A stretch of 64,000 nucleotides of DNA from JBBQZU01 sp041749535 (GCA_041749535.1 JBGTBE010000077.1:1-64000); one strand, 5' to 3'. Shown: positions 43,902 to 53,398, numbered from the stretch's first letter. The notes: generated from the letters alone by a model not told the origin. Program-made: numbers and translations.

Positions 43902-43934
43902 ACGGCTATCCCTTTCGGTAGCCGTTTTTTTTTT
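43902..43934 (+). terminator. Intrinsic terminator after dnaJ
   Basis: ACGGCTA pairs with TAGCCGT, with inner CC/GG, around a short loop and followed by ten T. It ends the grpE-dnaJ transcript 28 nt after the dnaJ stop. Confidence 0.9.
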
Positions 43935-43962
43935 CACCTTTGGTAAATTCTAGATCTGGTGT

Positions 43963-44796
43963 ATGACTATTGATGAATTTATTAGAAATGCGGTGCTCGA
44001 AGATGTTGGGGATGGTGACCATACATCCAATGCATGCATACCAGCTGATGCTGTGGGCAGAGCAAGGGTTCTGATTAAAGAGGAAGGTATACTCTCCGGC
44101 ACGGGTATAGCTGAGCATGTATTCTATTTCATAGATCCCAACTTACAGGTGAGAATAGAAAAAAATGACGGAGAGCAGGTGAAACCCGGTGATATTGTGA
44201 TGACCATCAGTGGAAAAGCACGGAGCATACTCAAAGGTGAGCGACTCGCACTCAATTGTATGCAGAGAATGAGTGGGATAGCCTCGCTCACACGAAGGGT
44301 GGCTGATTCGCTTCAAGGTACTGGATGCAAAGTTTTGGATACAAGAAAAACCACACCAGGACTAAGGTTTCTCGAAAAATTGGCAGTGCAAACTGGTGGT
44401 GGTGAGAATCATAGGTTTGGCTTGTATGACATGATGATGATCAAGGACAATCACATTGATTATGCCGGCGGGATCCAGAATGCCATTGATCAGGCAAATG
44501 AGTATAGGCAGGGCAACGATTTGGCAATAAAGCTCGAAATTGAAGCGAGAAATCTTGGAGAACTTGATAAGATTCTTTCAATTGGAGGTATAGACCGAAT
44601 CATGCTCGACAACTTCAGCTTTGATGACCTGAGGGAAGCAGTAAGGCGCATTGGCAATCGATTTGAAACTGAGGCGAGTGGTGGTATTACACTGGAAAAC
44701 GCTAGAACATATGCTGAATGTGGTGTTGACTTCATCTCCATGGGGTCACTCACCCACAGTGCCCGAAGCCTTGACATTAGCTTAAAGGCCTTTTGA
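43963..44796 (+). CDS. nadC: Nicotinate-nucleotide pyrophosphorylase (carboxylating)
   Basis: A 277-residue quinolinate phosphoribosyltransferase, making nicotinate mononucleotide from quinolinate and PRPP in de novo NAD synthesis. Signatures are the N-terminal LEDVGDGDHTSNACIP, LNCMQRMSGIASLT near 105, the VLDTRKTTPGLRFLEKLAVQ segment near 125-145, GGGENHRFGLYDMMMIKDNH near 145-165, and EASGGITLENARTYAECGVD near 243. No nadA or nadB is near. It stands alone between a terminator and a convergent hairpin. Confidence 0.96.
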   Translation: MTIDEFIRNAVLEDVGDGDHTSNACIPADAVGRARVLIKEEGILSGTGIAEHVFYFIDPNLQVRIEKNDGEQVKPGDIVMTISGKARSILKGERLALNCMQRMSGIASLTRRVADSLQGTGCKVLDTRKTTPGLRFLEKLAVQTGGGENHRFGLYDMMMIKDNHIDYAGGIQNAIDQANEYRQGNDLAIKLEIEARNLGELDKILSIGGIDRIMLDNFSFDDLREAVRRIGNRFETEASGGITLENARTYAECGVDFISMGSLTHSARSLDISLKAF

Positions 44797-44827
44797 CCTA
44801 TTCATACTTCAAACGAACTATTAGATG

Positions 44828-44869
44828 GCACAAATAAGCGCACCCCAAAGGATAAGCTTCAGGGTGCGC
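44828..44869 (-). terminator. Hairpin between convergent nadC and T9SS cargo gene
   Basis: GCGCACCC (44838-44845) pairs with GGGTGCGC (44862-44869) around a 16-nt loop. On the minus strand it is followed by TTATTTGTG, a weak U-rich tail, so it is a modest terminator for the minus-strand cargo gene. Confidence 0.6.
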
Positions 44870-44914
44870 TCTCGGTGGTTATCGAGTCGAGGTTTTGGTT
44901 AGCATTCCTTTGCC

Positions 44915-47900
44915 CTATTTGGCTACAGTGAATTTCTCGATATAAACGCCCCGATTGGTTGTGAGTCTGTATATGTATATTCCGTTTGGTAGGCCAGTGG
45001 CATCAAATTGCAACCTGTACTCCCCCCCACCCGTGGCAAGTGCGTTGTAGAGGGTCTTGATCATTCTGCCATTCAAGTCGTAGACCTCAAGCAGTGCCTG
45101 ACTATCATCAGAAATGGAGAACAAAATGTCCGCTGTGTTACCAACAGGATTCGGATGGCTTTGCAGAATCGCCGCACAACTTTGCAGGGTTACTGCCACC
45201 TGATTGGATGCTGCAACACACTCTGGCAAAGCGGGAGGTACGATGGCACCCAGGTTTACTCCTTGTGCATAAGCAATATGTACCACCCGATAAGAGCCGG
45301 CAGCCAGACTATTGAAATTGAAAACCCCGGAAGCATTTTGCGCAATTACCTGCGTTCCATTCTGATTGAGCAGCACCCACAAAAAGTTAGCACCTGCTTT
45401 ATCAGCAACGCTAAAGCTCAAGCTTCCACTACAAAGTGTGGTGCTGCCATTGGCTTGAATAAGCCCCCCATTAAGTTGAAGGCTAGTCACTGCCAGCTGG
45501 TTCGACAAATCATAGCAACCAGATAGTTGACTTACATTGGTAATTCCTTGAATTTGTGACAGATCATTAACGGATACATGCCCTGCAAAATAATTTCCTG
45601 CGGGAAAGTTCTCCATATTGAATACCCCGGTAGCATTGGAGGCAATCACTTCCAGATCAGACTGACGCACAAGGCCAAACCGGCCTAAGCCCACATTTGA
45701 TGTTACGCTAAGTACCACCTGATTGGCCACGCCATCCCCCAGGCAGAGATTCAACCTTGGACTTGTTGTAGACACAGTACCTCCATTCACAGTACATGCT
45801 ACACAAGGCTCCACACCTGTTGTGCCTCCGGCACATGATCCGCAATCATCAATAAAAGCAGTGCCACCAAATACGCCTTCACAATCTTCAACGCAAGGTT
45901 CCAGACCTGTGGTGCCGCCCACACATGTTCCGCATTCATCAAAGTAGGCACTGCCACCTGCTACACCGCTGCAATCGCCGGAAACAATACACAGAGAAAA
46001 TTCACCGCCAAAGACGCTGCCAACCCTAAAAACCCTTAAATAAAGTGTTTGAGAAGCCAACAATGGTTCATCCACTACCAGTTGAGTTCCATTCGATGCA
46101 CAATCAACTTCTGAGAATGCCCCACAGGTGCCAGCATAGATGGTGGATGCAAAGTCGCCACCGGAAATGGCAGTGAGGTTTACCACCGCTTGCCCCGATG
46201 CAGGAAGTACAAAAGTAAACCACACATCGCTGCCGATAAATGTATCACAGCCTGGGTCAGCTGCAACACCGGGCTCAGCTGTGCTATTAAAGTTGTCAAA
46301 GATTTCGGTAATACAGGAAGAACCAACATTAAGTGAAATTGCATCCGCACAATTGTTATTGGGTGCGACATCGGTAGCACGAATGCACAGCGTAAAATCA
46401 GATCCCTGAACTGAATTAAACCTGTATGCCCTCAGATACACCAACTGCCCGCCAAGTGCAGGATTCGAAACTGGAGTACTGCTGTCATTTGAGCACAACA
46501 CTTCTGTGAAATTACCACAAACTCCTGTATACAAAGCATATGATGTTGAACCATTGCTTGTGTTGGTTTTGTCTATTGAAAAATTCCCTGATGCCGGAGT
46601 GGTAAATTTAAACCATACATCTCCACCCTGATAGGCTCCACAGGTGGGATTTGGGGCTACACCAGCCTCGGCAACGCTGTATTGAGAAGAAAATGCCGAT
46701 ACCAAGCATTCATCATTCACTGGAAGGTCAATTGCATTTTCACAAGCGTCATTTACAGGTGGTTCAATTTCCCAAATACATAAAGTAAAGTTGTTTCCCT
46801 GCAAGCTGTTGAACCTGAACAGACGAAGGAACAGTACCTGCCCCGCCAAATCAGGTCTTACAAAATTCCTATCGCTGCTTGCACAAAACAGTTCTGTAAA
46901 GCTGCCGCAAGAGCCCTGATAGCCAGTATAATTGGCAGTACCGCTCGAAGTATTCTCCACTTCAATACGGAAATTGCCAGATGCCGGAACCTCAAAAGTA
47001 AACCATACATCGCCCCCCTGAAAAGCACCACAGCTTGGATTTGCAGCTACTCCCACAGCTTCGGCCGTAGAAAGCTGGCTACTGTATGGTTGCATAATGC
47101 ACGATACACCTACGCTTAAATCTATTGCATTGGAGCAAAGGTCATTTGTAGGAGGGGTCACTGTTTCCCAAACGCATAGTGTGAAATCATTACCCTGCTG
47201 GCTATTAAATCTATGTACCCTTAGATATATGGTTTGGCTCGCCCATGTGGGTTCATTAAAATTGGTATTGGTTGATGAACATGATAGTTGAGTGAAGCTG
47301 CCACAAGTACCACTGTACAATGACCAGTAAGCCGTTCCCGAAGTGAGATTGGTGGATTCGATCCGGAAATTACCAGAAATGGGAACAACGAATTTGAACC
47401 AGGCATCGCCTCCCTGGTATGCACCACAGCTCGGATTGACAGCGATAGATGTGGGTTCTGCAGTGCAGTATTGGTTTGAAAAAGCCTGGGGTGTGCACTC
47501 CAGTGGCACATCCAGCATGATCGCGTTCGCGCAAAAATCATTTGCAGGTGGAGTGGTTTCCCAGATACAAAGCGTGAAATCGTTCCCCTGTTGGCTATTG
47601 AATCTATATAACCTCAGATATAGGGTTTGATTTGCCCAGGATGGTTCAGTAAAATTGGTATTGGTTGATGTGCATGAAAGTGGACTAAAACTACCGCAAG
47701 AACCACTGTACAATGACCAGTAAGCTGTTCCCGAAGTGAGATTGGTGGATTCAATTCGGAAATTCCCTGAAGTAGGAACAACGAATTTGAACCAGGCATC
47801 GCCTCCCTGGTATGCCCCGCAAGTAGGATTGGGTGCAATCGATGTTGGTTCAGCCGTACAATATTGGTTTGAAAAATTTTGAGGTGTGCATTCCTGAAGC

Positions 47901-48400
47901 ACATCCAGCATCGTTGCATTGGCGCAAAAATCATTTGCTGGCGGTGTGATTTCCCAGACACAGAGTGCAAAATCATTTCCTTGATCACTATTAAATCTGT
48001 GAACTCTCAGATACAAGGTAAGATTCCCCCACGAGGGTTCAGTAAAATTGGTATTGGTTGATGTACAAGAAAGTGGACTAAAACTGCCACAAGAACCGCT
48101 GTACAAAGACCAGTACGCTGTTCCCGAAGTGAGATTGGATAATTCAATTCGAAAATTCCCTGAAGTAGGAACAACGAATTTAAACCAAACATCACCTCCC
48201 TGATAGGCGCCGCACGTAGGATTGGGAGCAATAAGGGTGGGTTCTTCAGTGGCGCCAATGCTGCTGTAATTTGCAAGAGTACAGGCATTGCCCACTAAAA
48301 CGGAAATTGCATTTGCACAATCGTCGTTCACAGGCTGTGCTATGCTTAGTGATGCAAGTAGCATGAACAGCGCTGTCAGTGTTTGATAGAAAAATTTCAT
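44915..48400 (-). CDS. T9SS type A cargo protein with six tandem ~130-residue Cys-containing beta domains
   Basis: An 1,161-residue exported protein. ATG at 48400 gives a clean signal peptide (MKFFYQTLTALFMLLASLSIAQ); a start at 48472 is unlikely. Residues ~23-808 are six tandem repeats, each beginning P-x-N-D-x-C-x-N-A-I and containing GCxxGYxGGD-type, DVWF-F and LRVxRFNSxxG segments. Two Cys/Gly-rich repeats (D-C-x-G..G-G-T-A..D-x-C-G-x-C) follow, then a paired module of ~200 residues shared with the 49307-53398 protein, and a C-terminal T9SS type A sorting domain (LEVYDLNGRMIKT, LPNGIYIYRLTT, KFTVAK). No catalytic domain is recognised; it is probably a surface or secreted binding protein. 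The first three repeats are nearly identical at DNA level. Confidence 0.88.
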   Translation of the reverse strand: MKFFYQTLTALFMLLASLSIAQPVNDDCANAISVLVGNACTLANYSSIGATEEPTLIAPNPTCGAYQGGDVWFKFVVPTSGNFRIELSNLTSGTAYWSLYSGSCGSFSPLSCTSTNTNFTEPSWGNLTLYLRVHRFNSDQGNDFALCVWEITPPANDFCANATMLDVLQECTPQNFSNQYCTAEPTSIAPNPTCGAYQGGDAWFKFVVPTSGNFRIESTNLTSGTAYWSLYSGSCGSFSPLSCTSTNTNFTEPSWANQTLYLRLYRFNSQQGNDFTLCIWETTPPANDFCANAIMLDVPLECTPQAFSNQYCTAEPTSIAVNPSCGAYQGGDAWFKFVVPISGNFRIESTNLTSGTAYWSLYSGTCGSFTQLSCSSTNTNFNEPTWASQTIYLRVHRFNSQQGNDFTLCVWETVTPPTNDLCSNAIDLSVGVSCIMQPYSSQLSTAEAVGVAANPSCGAFQGGDVWFTFEVPASGNFRIEVENTSSGTANYTGYQGSCGSFTELFCASSDRNFVRPDLAGQVLFLRLFRFNSLQGNNFTLCIWEIEPPVNDACENAIDLPVNDECLVSAFSSQYSVAEAGVAPNPTCGAYQGGDVWFKFTTPASGNFSIDKTNTSNGSTSYALYTGVCGNFTEVLCSNDSSTPVSNPALGGQLVYLRAYRFNSVQGSDFTLCIRATDVAPNNNCADAISLNVGSSCITEIFDNFNSTAEPGVAADPGCDTFIGSDVWFTFVLPASGQAVVNLTAISGGDFASTIYAGTCGAFSEVDCASNGTQLVVDEPLLASQTLYLRVFRVGSVFGGEFSLCIVSGDCSGVAGGSAYFDECGTCVGGTTGLEPCVEDCEGVFGGTAFIDDCGSCAGGTTGVEPCVACTVNGGTVSTTSPRLNLCLGDGVANQVVLSVTSNVGLGRFGLVRQSDLEVIASNATGVFNMENFPAGNYFAGHVSVNDLSQIQGITNVSQLSGCYDLSNQLAVTSLQLNGGLIQANGSTTLCSGSLSFSVADKAGANFLWVLLNQNGTQVIAQNASGVFNFNSLAAGSYRVVHIAYAQGVNLGAIVPPALPECVAASNQVAVTLQSCAAILQSHPNPVGNTADILFSISDDSQALLEVYDLNGRMIKTLYNALATGGGEYRLQFDATGLPNGIYIYRLTTNRGVYIEKFTVAK
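45980..48335 (-). repeat. Six coding tandem repeats in T9SS cargo
   Basis: Six ~390-nt units encode the ~130-residue beta domains. The units near 47.3, 47.7 and 48.1 kb are almost identical over long stretches, whereas the remaining units are diverged, which points to recent expansion by unequal crossover in the N-terminal part. Confidence 0.8.
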
Positions 48401-48503
48401 GTCGATGGTTTTGTTGATTGATGGTATGTTGTTCATCACAAAAGTCGAACATGCGCCATAGGTGCACCTCACCCGAAAGGATGATTTTGAAATCAGACCG
48501 CTT

Positions 48504-48511
48504 CAAAAATA
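48504..48511 (-). promoter_or_regulatory. Candidate -7 element upstream of the six-repeat cargo gene
   Basis: On the minus strand TATTTTTG fits TAnnTTTG. Transcription would start near 48498, giving a ~98-nt leader. No TTTG is seen at the right -33 spacing, so the call is weak. Confidence 0.33.
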
Positions 48512-48561
48512 TTCCGGATGCCAGCTGAAGCTACATTGCCCGTGTAGAATTCGAAGACCAG

Positions 48562-49191
48562 TTAAGCCCCATTCATAAGCTCGCTGATGCGAAATATGGC
48601 TTCCGTTCGGTTCTTGGTATTGAGTTTCACAAACAAATGCTGCAGGTGTGTTTTCACGGTATTTACTGATATAAAAAGACGCTCTCCAATCTCTTTATTG
48701 GTAAGTCCCTTTCTCAGGGACAACAACAGTTCGTATTCCCGGATGCTCAGCTCTACGGGCAATTGGGTATTGATGGCTTCAAGATTGGGTTCTTTCTGAA
48801 GGGCCCCAGTGGCATTCATGTGGTTGAAAATTGCTATTTCCAGCGAGGTCATTATGTCATTGCCATTAAAAGGCTTTAGAAGGTACCCAGCTGGCATGGT
48901 CTTCTTCGCCCGTTCCAGTGTGCCCTTGTCAGCAAAACTTGTGAGAAATACGAATGGAATTCTATACTTATCCCGAATATCTTCAGCTACTACAATGCCA
49001 TCAGGTCCTTCTCCAAGATTGATGTCCAGGAGGGCTGCATGAGGCCTGTTCTCTGCAAGCATTCGTCTTGCAGTTTCAGCATTGCCCGCAATTCCTACCA
49101 CATCAAAGCCGTATTCAATCAAGTAACCTGCGATATCTTCAGCAATCAAGGGTTCATCTTCAACAATCAGAATGCGGTATTTATCGCTCAT
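48562..49191 (-). CDS. Response regulator, receiver plus LuxR-type HTH
   Basis: A 209-residue two-component transcription regulator. The receiver domain (1-~120) has the acidic pocket Glu11/Asp12, phosphoacceptor Asp56 in LLDINLGEGPDG, Thr84 and Lys106 in LLKPF. The C-terminal LuxR HTH (~145-205) contains LRKGLTNKEIGERLFISVNT, VKTHLQHLFVKLNTKNRTEA. All phosphorylation residues are present. No sensor kinase is in the window. It lies between two T9SS cargo genes and is likely to have its own promoter. Whether it regulates them is inference. Confidence 0.93.
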   Translation of the reverse strand: MSDKYRILIVEDEPLIAEDIAGYLIEYGFDVVGIAGNAETARRMLAENRPHAALLDINLGEGPDGIVVAEDIRDKYRIPFVFLTSFADKGTLERAKKTMPAGYLLKPFNGNDIMTSLEIAIFNHMNATGALQKEPNLEAINTQLPVELSIREYELLLSLRKGLTNKEIGERLFISVNTVKTHLQHLFVKLNTKNRTEAIFRISELMNGA

Positions 49192-49240
49192 ATCGTTCTA
49201 TACTTTTCAATGGAGCAGTTCACTATTATTTCAATTGTTG

Positions 49241-49286
49241 CTTAAAGAAGAAGAGCATGACCCACCTGAGTGAACCATGCTCTTCT
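49241..49286 (-). terminator. Hairpin terminator downstream of the LOX-domain cargo gene
   Basis: AGAAGAGCATG (49249-49259) pairs with CATGCTCTTCT (49276-49286), an 11-bp stem with a 16-nt loop. On the minus strand it is followed by TCTTTAAG. It ends the LOX-domain cargo transcript ~20 nt after its stop. Confidence 0.7.
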
Positions 49287-49306
49287 ATGATCGATTGTAA
49301 CAATCC

Positions 49307-52300
49307 TTATTTGGCTATAACAAACTTCTCAATTTTCACATCATTCTCAGTGGTAAGTCTGTATATGTACACCCCATTTGGTAAATGGCTTCCATCAAAA
49401 GCAAACCTGTAATCTTGACCGGGCATTGCAACTTCATTCATCAGTGTACTGAGCATTCGACCTTGCATATCATACACTGACAAGGTGTGGTGCATCCTAT
49501 CGTTTGCCACGAACGACACATTGCTCAATCCACTTGTAGGATTGGGGTCTACCCACATGCCAGGGGCGCAGCTGCTGATGTTTACGGTAATAATATTGCT
49601 CAACACAACACATGGTGGCAAGTTGAGTGGGTCAATGTTGGCAGGGTTAATCCCTGAATAAACCGCTCTCACAACCTTGTAGGTTCCAGGACCGAAGCTG
49701 TCAAAATCAAAAATGCCCGTTGTATTGCTTGCAATCACCCCTGCAAAATTCTGCGTGAGTACTGCCCATCGGTATGAGGGGCCTTGCGCTCCGCTCATGG
49801 CAAATGAAAGATTGGAAGGTACCCCGTCATTTCCACAAGCTGTTGTGCCGTTGTTTGCTGTGATGTTACCCCCATTGAGACCCATGGTAGTGATGAGAAT
49901 AAAGTTCGACAAGTCATAGCATCCGCTAAGTTGGTTCACATTTGTGATCCCTTGTAAAGCGGAAAGATCAGGCACCGAAATATGCCCGGCTACGTATGTT
50001 ACTGCCGGATAATTTTCCATGTTGAATGTACCCGTTGCATTGGTCGCAATAATTTGTTGGTCGCTTTGGCGAACCAAACCAAACCTACCCGAGCCCACAT
50101 TTCCGGAAACGGTAAGCTGTACTACATTCGACACATTGTCGCCTATACACAGGTTGAGTCTGGGACTGGCAGTTGCGAGCACCCCGCCCTCCATACTGCA
50201 GGAAGGGCAAGGCTCGAGTCCTGTGTTTCCACCTACACAAATATCGCACTCATCATAGTAAGCAGTGCCACCTAGAATTCCGGCACAATCCACACAATTT
50301 GGTCCGGAAGCCAGCACAGTGATGTAGTTCTCAACCGTTTTGGTATCGCTCTCAATCCCGTTAGAAACTGTGAGTGACACTGCATATGTTCCAGGAGTCA
50401 AGTAAATGACTTGTGGATTTTGAGAGTTGGAGAATGAAGGTGACCCACCACTGAAGCTCCAACTCCAAGAAGTAGGATCGTTGGCACTCAGATCGGTAAA
50501 CTGCACAATGCTGCCGTGACATACGGTTGTCTCATCGGCACCGAAGTCTGCAAAAGCTTCCGTAGCAACGGTAAGACATGGTCCGGCAATGGTATTCACC
50601 CTATAAAACGACTCATTGAGCACATCCACTATAGGATTAATACATATTTCAGTGTCAGTGAGGGCCGAGTAGAATACACGTAGCAATGGCGTAGGCGAAT
50701 AGTTTTTAGGTAGGAAAAAGTGTTGAGACAATCCTACCACTTTGGTAGATGATGACATGTGCATCACATCGAAAGTCACGCCACTTACAATACTTGCTAC
50801 ACCCGTTACAGTTGCGCCAGTAATTTCAAATTCGTAGGCTGATACCTTGCAATCTGGATTCAATACCAACACGTCAAAATAACCTGCTTCAGTATTGATT
50901 GCTGCCGGAGTAAGGGTTACTGTGTGGGCGGGATTCAGGATGTTGACACCAAACAGGCAGTGGTCATGTGTTCCTTCTTCCTCTGAGTGGTCTGAGCCCA
51001 TGTGCACACAGTCAGAAAGCAGTGCGGCATCGGCAATGGTAATGTTACCATCCAAATTTATATCGTTGCATGTGTTTACCGGTATTGATTCGTCGAGTAT
51101 GCCGGAGAGATAGAGCATGACATCACCTTGGGTAATGTCGCCATCATCATCCAAATCGCCTGTTGATACTACGCCGGGACAATTGCCAAGGCAATCGGGA
51201 ATAGAACTTCCAAATGGCTGGCCAAGGCAGTCAATCGGCACAGGGCAGTCCAGGGTCTTGGTAAAATTCAGAATGTTGTTGTTCGCATCCCGGTCGAATG
51301 AAATGCAAACTGAAGCCCAGTTGTTGTCATGGCGCAATTCATAGCGACCATTGGCATCTGGTGCCTGGTCCCAGTTTACCCGGGTTACCAGCGTGTATGA
51401 CCCTGCCGGAACATCGGTAATATCCACCCACTGGCATTGGAGCCCGGATGAGTAGTAGTCAGCACATCCTGCTGTAATGCCCATATTTCCACAAGTATAT
51501 TTTGCCGAACCACCATTGGGACAGGTAAGGTCGAGTACGCAGAATCCATTCTTAAACCCAATTTGTGGCATTTCAAAACCATTTCCATCGAAAAGCACAT
51601 ATTCCGCATATCCTTCATAATGGTAGTGCTGATGGCAAGGGTCCCACTCAAACTGACCAGTACCCTGGCTTGGTGAGCCTATGTAATAATCCTGGGTACC
51701 AATGTTGTCAATCCATGTTGTAAATCTTACAAGCTGCCTGTTCCCAAATCCTTGCACACAGCCTTCGTCCACCAAGCATTGATCCGTAGCATTGATGCTG
51801 GTTATGTACATAGAATTAAACATTTGATCTTCTCTGATTCTAAGGTCAGGACCAAGGCCATCACATTCTTCATCATCATTGAAATAACACGGACCGTCCA
51901 CTTCAGCAATTGGGTCAAAATTGCAAGCCAGAGGGTTCATACAGCCTGAGAAGGGTCCCAGGAAATCGAGTAAGAAGCTCTTTGCACATGGAGTCAATGG
52001 ATCTTCATCCCACCTTATTCTGATAAAGTATTCAGTTCCTGACTGCAATGCAGGGGTAACCTGCGCCTGAACACCACAAAAATCATCGCTGTATGTGAGT
52101 GTGGCGGCATTGCTGTCGTCAAAGTTGGCCATGTTGCAGTAATCATACATCCAAATAGTGGTATTACAACTGCCCAAGCCACACGTAGAGATCATAAACT
52201 GTCCGCTGGTATCAGGTGTAAATGAAAACCACGATTCCGAAAAAGGCGCAATGTTATTACCAAGTACGGCAGCAACGGTACTGTTGCAAACAGAACCTTC

Positions 52301-53398
52301 AGGACAATTGACATTGGTGGTTTCCGAGGTGCCAAACTGCGAACCACTCCCTACTTCCACACCATCGATGTACAAGGTGTATGATCCTTCACCGAATTCG
52401 CAACACATTCCATCACCATATGAGTCGTACATCACAAAGCTGTGACATTGGCCGGCGTCTATGCAAAAGGTTCCACCTTCTACACCTCCTGCGAACAGCT
52501 CCACCCCTTCTTCATCAAAAAGCTTCCAAGTATTCTCGTTGGGGTAATTGTCCTGAACGATTTCTACCTCAAACTCAAGACTTGCTGACACTGCTATATT
52601 CTGTGCATAGGTTGATTGTGCTCCTAAGGGATCAGTTACAGTAAGTGATACATTGTAAATGCCAGCAGACGGGTATATTACTTGTGGGTTTGCCGATGAT
52701 GATGTGGCCGGGGTGCCTCCAGGCATAGACCAGCTATAGCTTGAAATATTGCCTAAGCTCGTGCTGGTGAGTAGCAACCCAAAAGCGCCACAATCTACAA
52801 GCGGTGCATAAGAAAAGGAACCATCGATTGGATCATAAGTACAGGAGCCATTGTTGCTGGTTGCACAGGGATCATAATTGGAAGCTGTAGGATTGGTGCA
52901 TCCCGGAATTCCGGTGGCGTCAACCCTTATAGAGAAGGTACCGGTGCCCGCTTGAAAGCCACCGGCTTGGATTAAATACGTTTCGCCCACCGTGAGGGCC
53001 GGGCAGGAAAGGTTTATTCTCGATGCAAGTCCTATTCCCGAAAAATCATCGTTACAGGCTATCACAGCACCGGTGCAGCTCGAGCGTACCCCAATGCGGG
53101 TATCGTTGAGTGTACCCAATTGGGTAATGATAGAGACATTGCCACCCGTAAATACAAAACTGTACCACACATCTTTGATCATGGTACCACCACCGCAATT
53201 CAAATTGGGTCCATCGTTTACTGTACCCACATTGGTGGATGCAACCCATCCGGCATTTAAAGTGATGGGAATAGCGTTGACACATTCGTCATTGGCAGGT
53301 GCCTGGGCTACTGATTCAGAAAGGGTTAAGGAGAAAAGGAGAAATGTGAAGATACACAGGGAAAGTATACGCCTGCGCTGGGTAGAAACTTGGTTCAT
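49307..53398 (-). CDS. T9SS type A cargo protein with lysyl-oxidase-like, PKD and dockerin-like domains
   Basis: A 1,363-residue exported protein. In order: signal peptide (LFSLTLSESVAQ); a beta domain (~35-165); a GCTNPTASNYDPCA-type segment (~167-190); a PKD domain (~195-275); beta domains (~280-480) with a second GCMNPLACNFDP segment; a lysyl-oxidase-like domain (~516-703); a dockerin-like calcium pair (~746-796); a cohesin-like beta domain (~815-960); a second PKD (~970-1050); one Cys/Gly-rich repeat; the ~200-residue module also in the 44915-48400 protein; and a type A sorting domain (LSVYDMQGRML, LPNGVYIYRLTT). The LOX part has CHQHYH at 588-593, Lys616 and Tyr649, matching the copper histidines and the Lys/Tyr pair of human LOX. 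It may oxidise lysines on extracellular proteins. Confidence 0.88.
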   Translation of the reverse strand: MNQVSTQRRRILSLCIFTFLLFSLTLSESVAQAPANDECVNAIPITLNAGWVASTNVGTVNDGPNLNCGGGTMIKDVWYSFVFTGGNVSIITQLGTLNDTRIGVRSSCTGAVIACNDDFSGIGLASRINLSCPALTVGETYLIQAGGFQAGTGTFSIRVDATGIPGCTNPTASNYDPCATSNNGSCTYDPIDGSFSYAPLVDCGAFGLLLTSTSLGNISSYSWSMPGGTPATSSSANPQVIYPSAGIYNVSLTVTDPLGAQSTYAQNIAVSASLEFEVEIVQDNYPNENTWKLFDEEGVELFAGGVEGGTFCIDAGQCHSFVMYDSYGDGMCCEFGEGSYTLYIDGVEVGSGSQFGTSETTNVNCPEGSVCNSTVAAVLGNNIAPFSESWFSFTPDTSGQFMISTCGLGSCNTTIWMYDYCNMANFDDSNAATLTYSDDFCGVQAQVTPALQSGTEYFIRIRWDEDPLTPCAKSFLLDFLGPFSGCMNPLACNFDPIAEVDGPCYFNDDEECDGLGPDLRIREDQMFNSMYITSINATDQCLVDEGCVQGFGNRQLVRFTTWIDNIGTQDYYIGSPSQGTGQFEWDPCHQHYHYEGYAEYVLFDGNGFEMPQIGFKNGFCVLDLTCPNGGSAKYTCGNMGITAGCADYYSSGLQCQWVDITDVPAGSYTLVTRVNWDQAPDANGRYELRHDNNWASVCISFDRDANNNILNFTKTLDCPVPIDCLGQPFGSSIPDCLGNCPGVVSTGDLDDDGDITQGDVMLYLSGILDESIPVNTCNDINLDGNITIADAALLSDCVHMGSDHSEEEGTHDHCLFGVNILNPAHTVTLTPAAINTEAGYFDVLVLNPDCKVSAYEFEITGATVTGVASIVSGVTFDVMHMSSSTKVVGLSQHFFLPKNYSPTPLLRVFYSALTDTEICINPIVDVLNESFYRVNTIAGPCLTVATEAFADFGADETTVCHGSIVQFTDLSANDPTSWSWSFSGGSPSFSNSQNPQVIYLTPGTYAVSLTVSNGIESDTKTVENYITVLASGPNCVDCAGILGGTAYYDECDICVGGNTGLEPCPSCSMEGGVLATASPRLNLCIGDNVSNVVQLTVSGNVGSGRFGLVRQSDQQIIATNATGTFNMENYPAVTYVAGHISVPDLSALQGITNVNQLSGCYDLSNFILITTMGLNGGNITANNGTTACGNDGVPSNLSFAMSGAQGPSYRWAVLTQNFAGVIASNTTGIFDFDSFGPGTYKVVRAVYSGINPANIDPLNLPPCVVLSNIITVNISSCAPGMWVDPNPTSGLSNVSFVANDRMHHTLSVYDMQGRMLSTLMNEVAMPGQDYRFAFDGSHLPNGVYIYRLTTENDVKIEKFVIAK

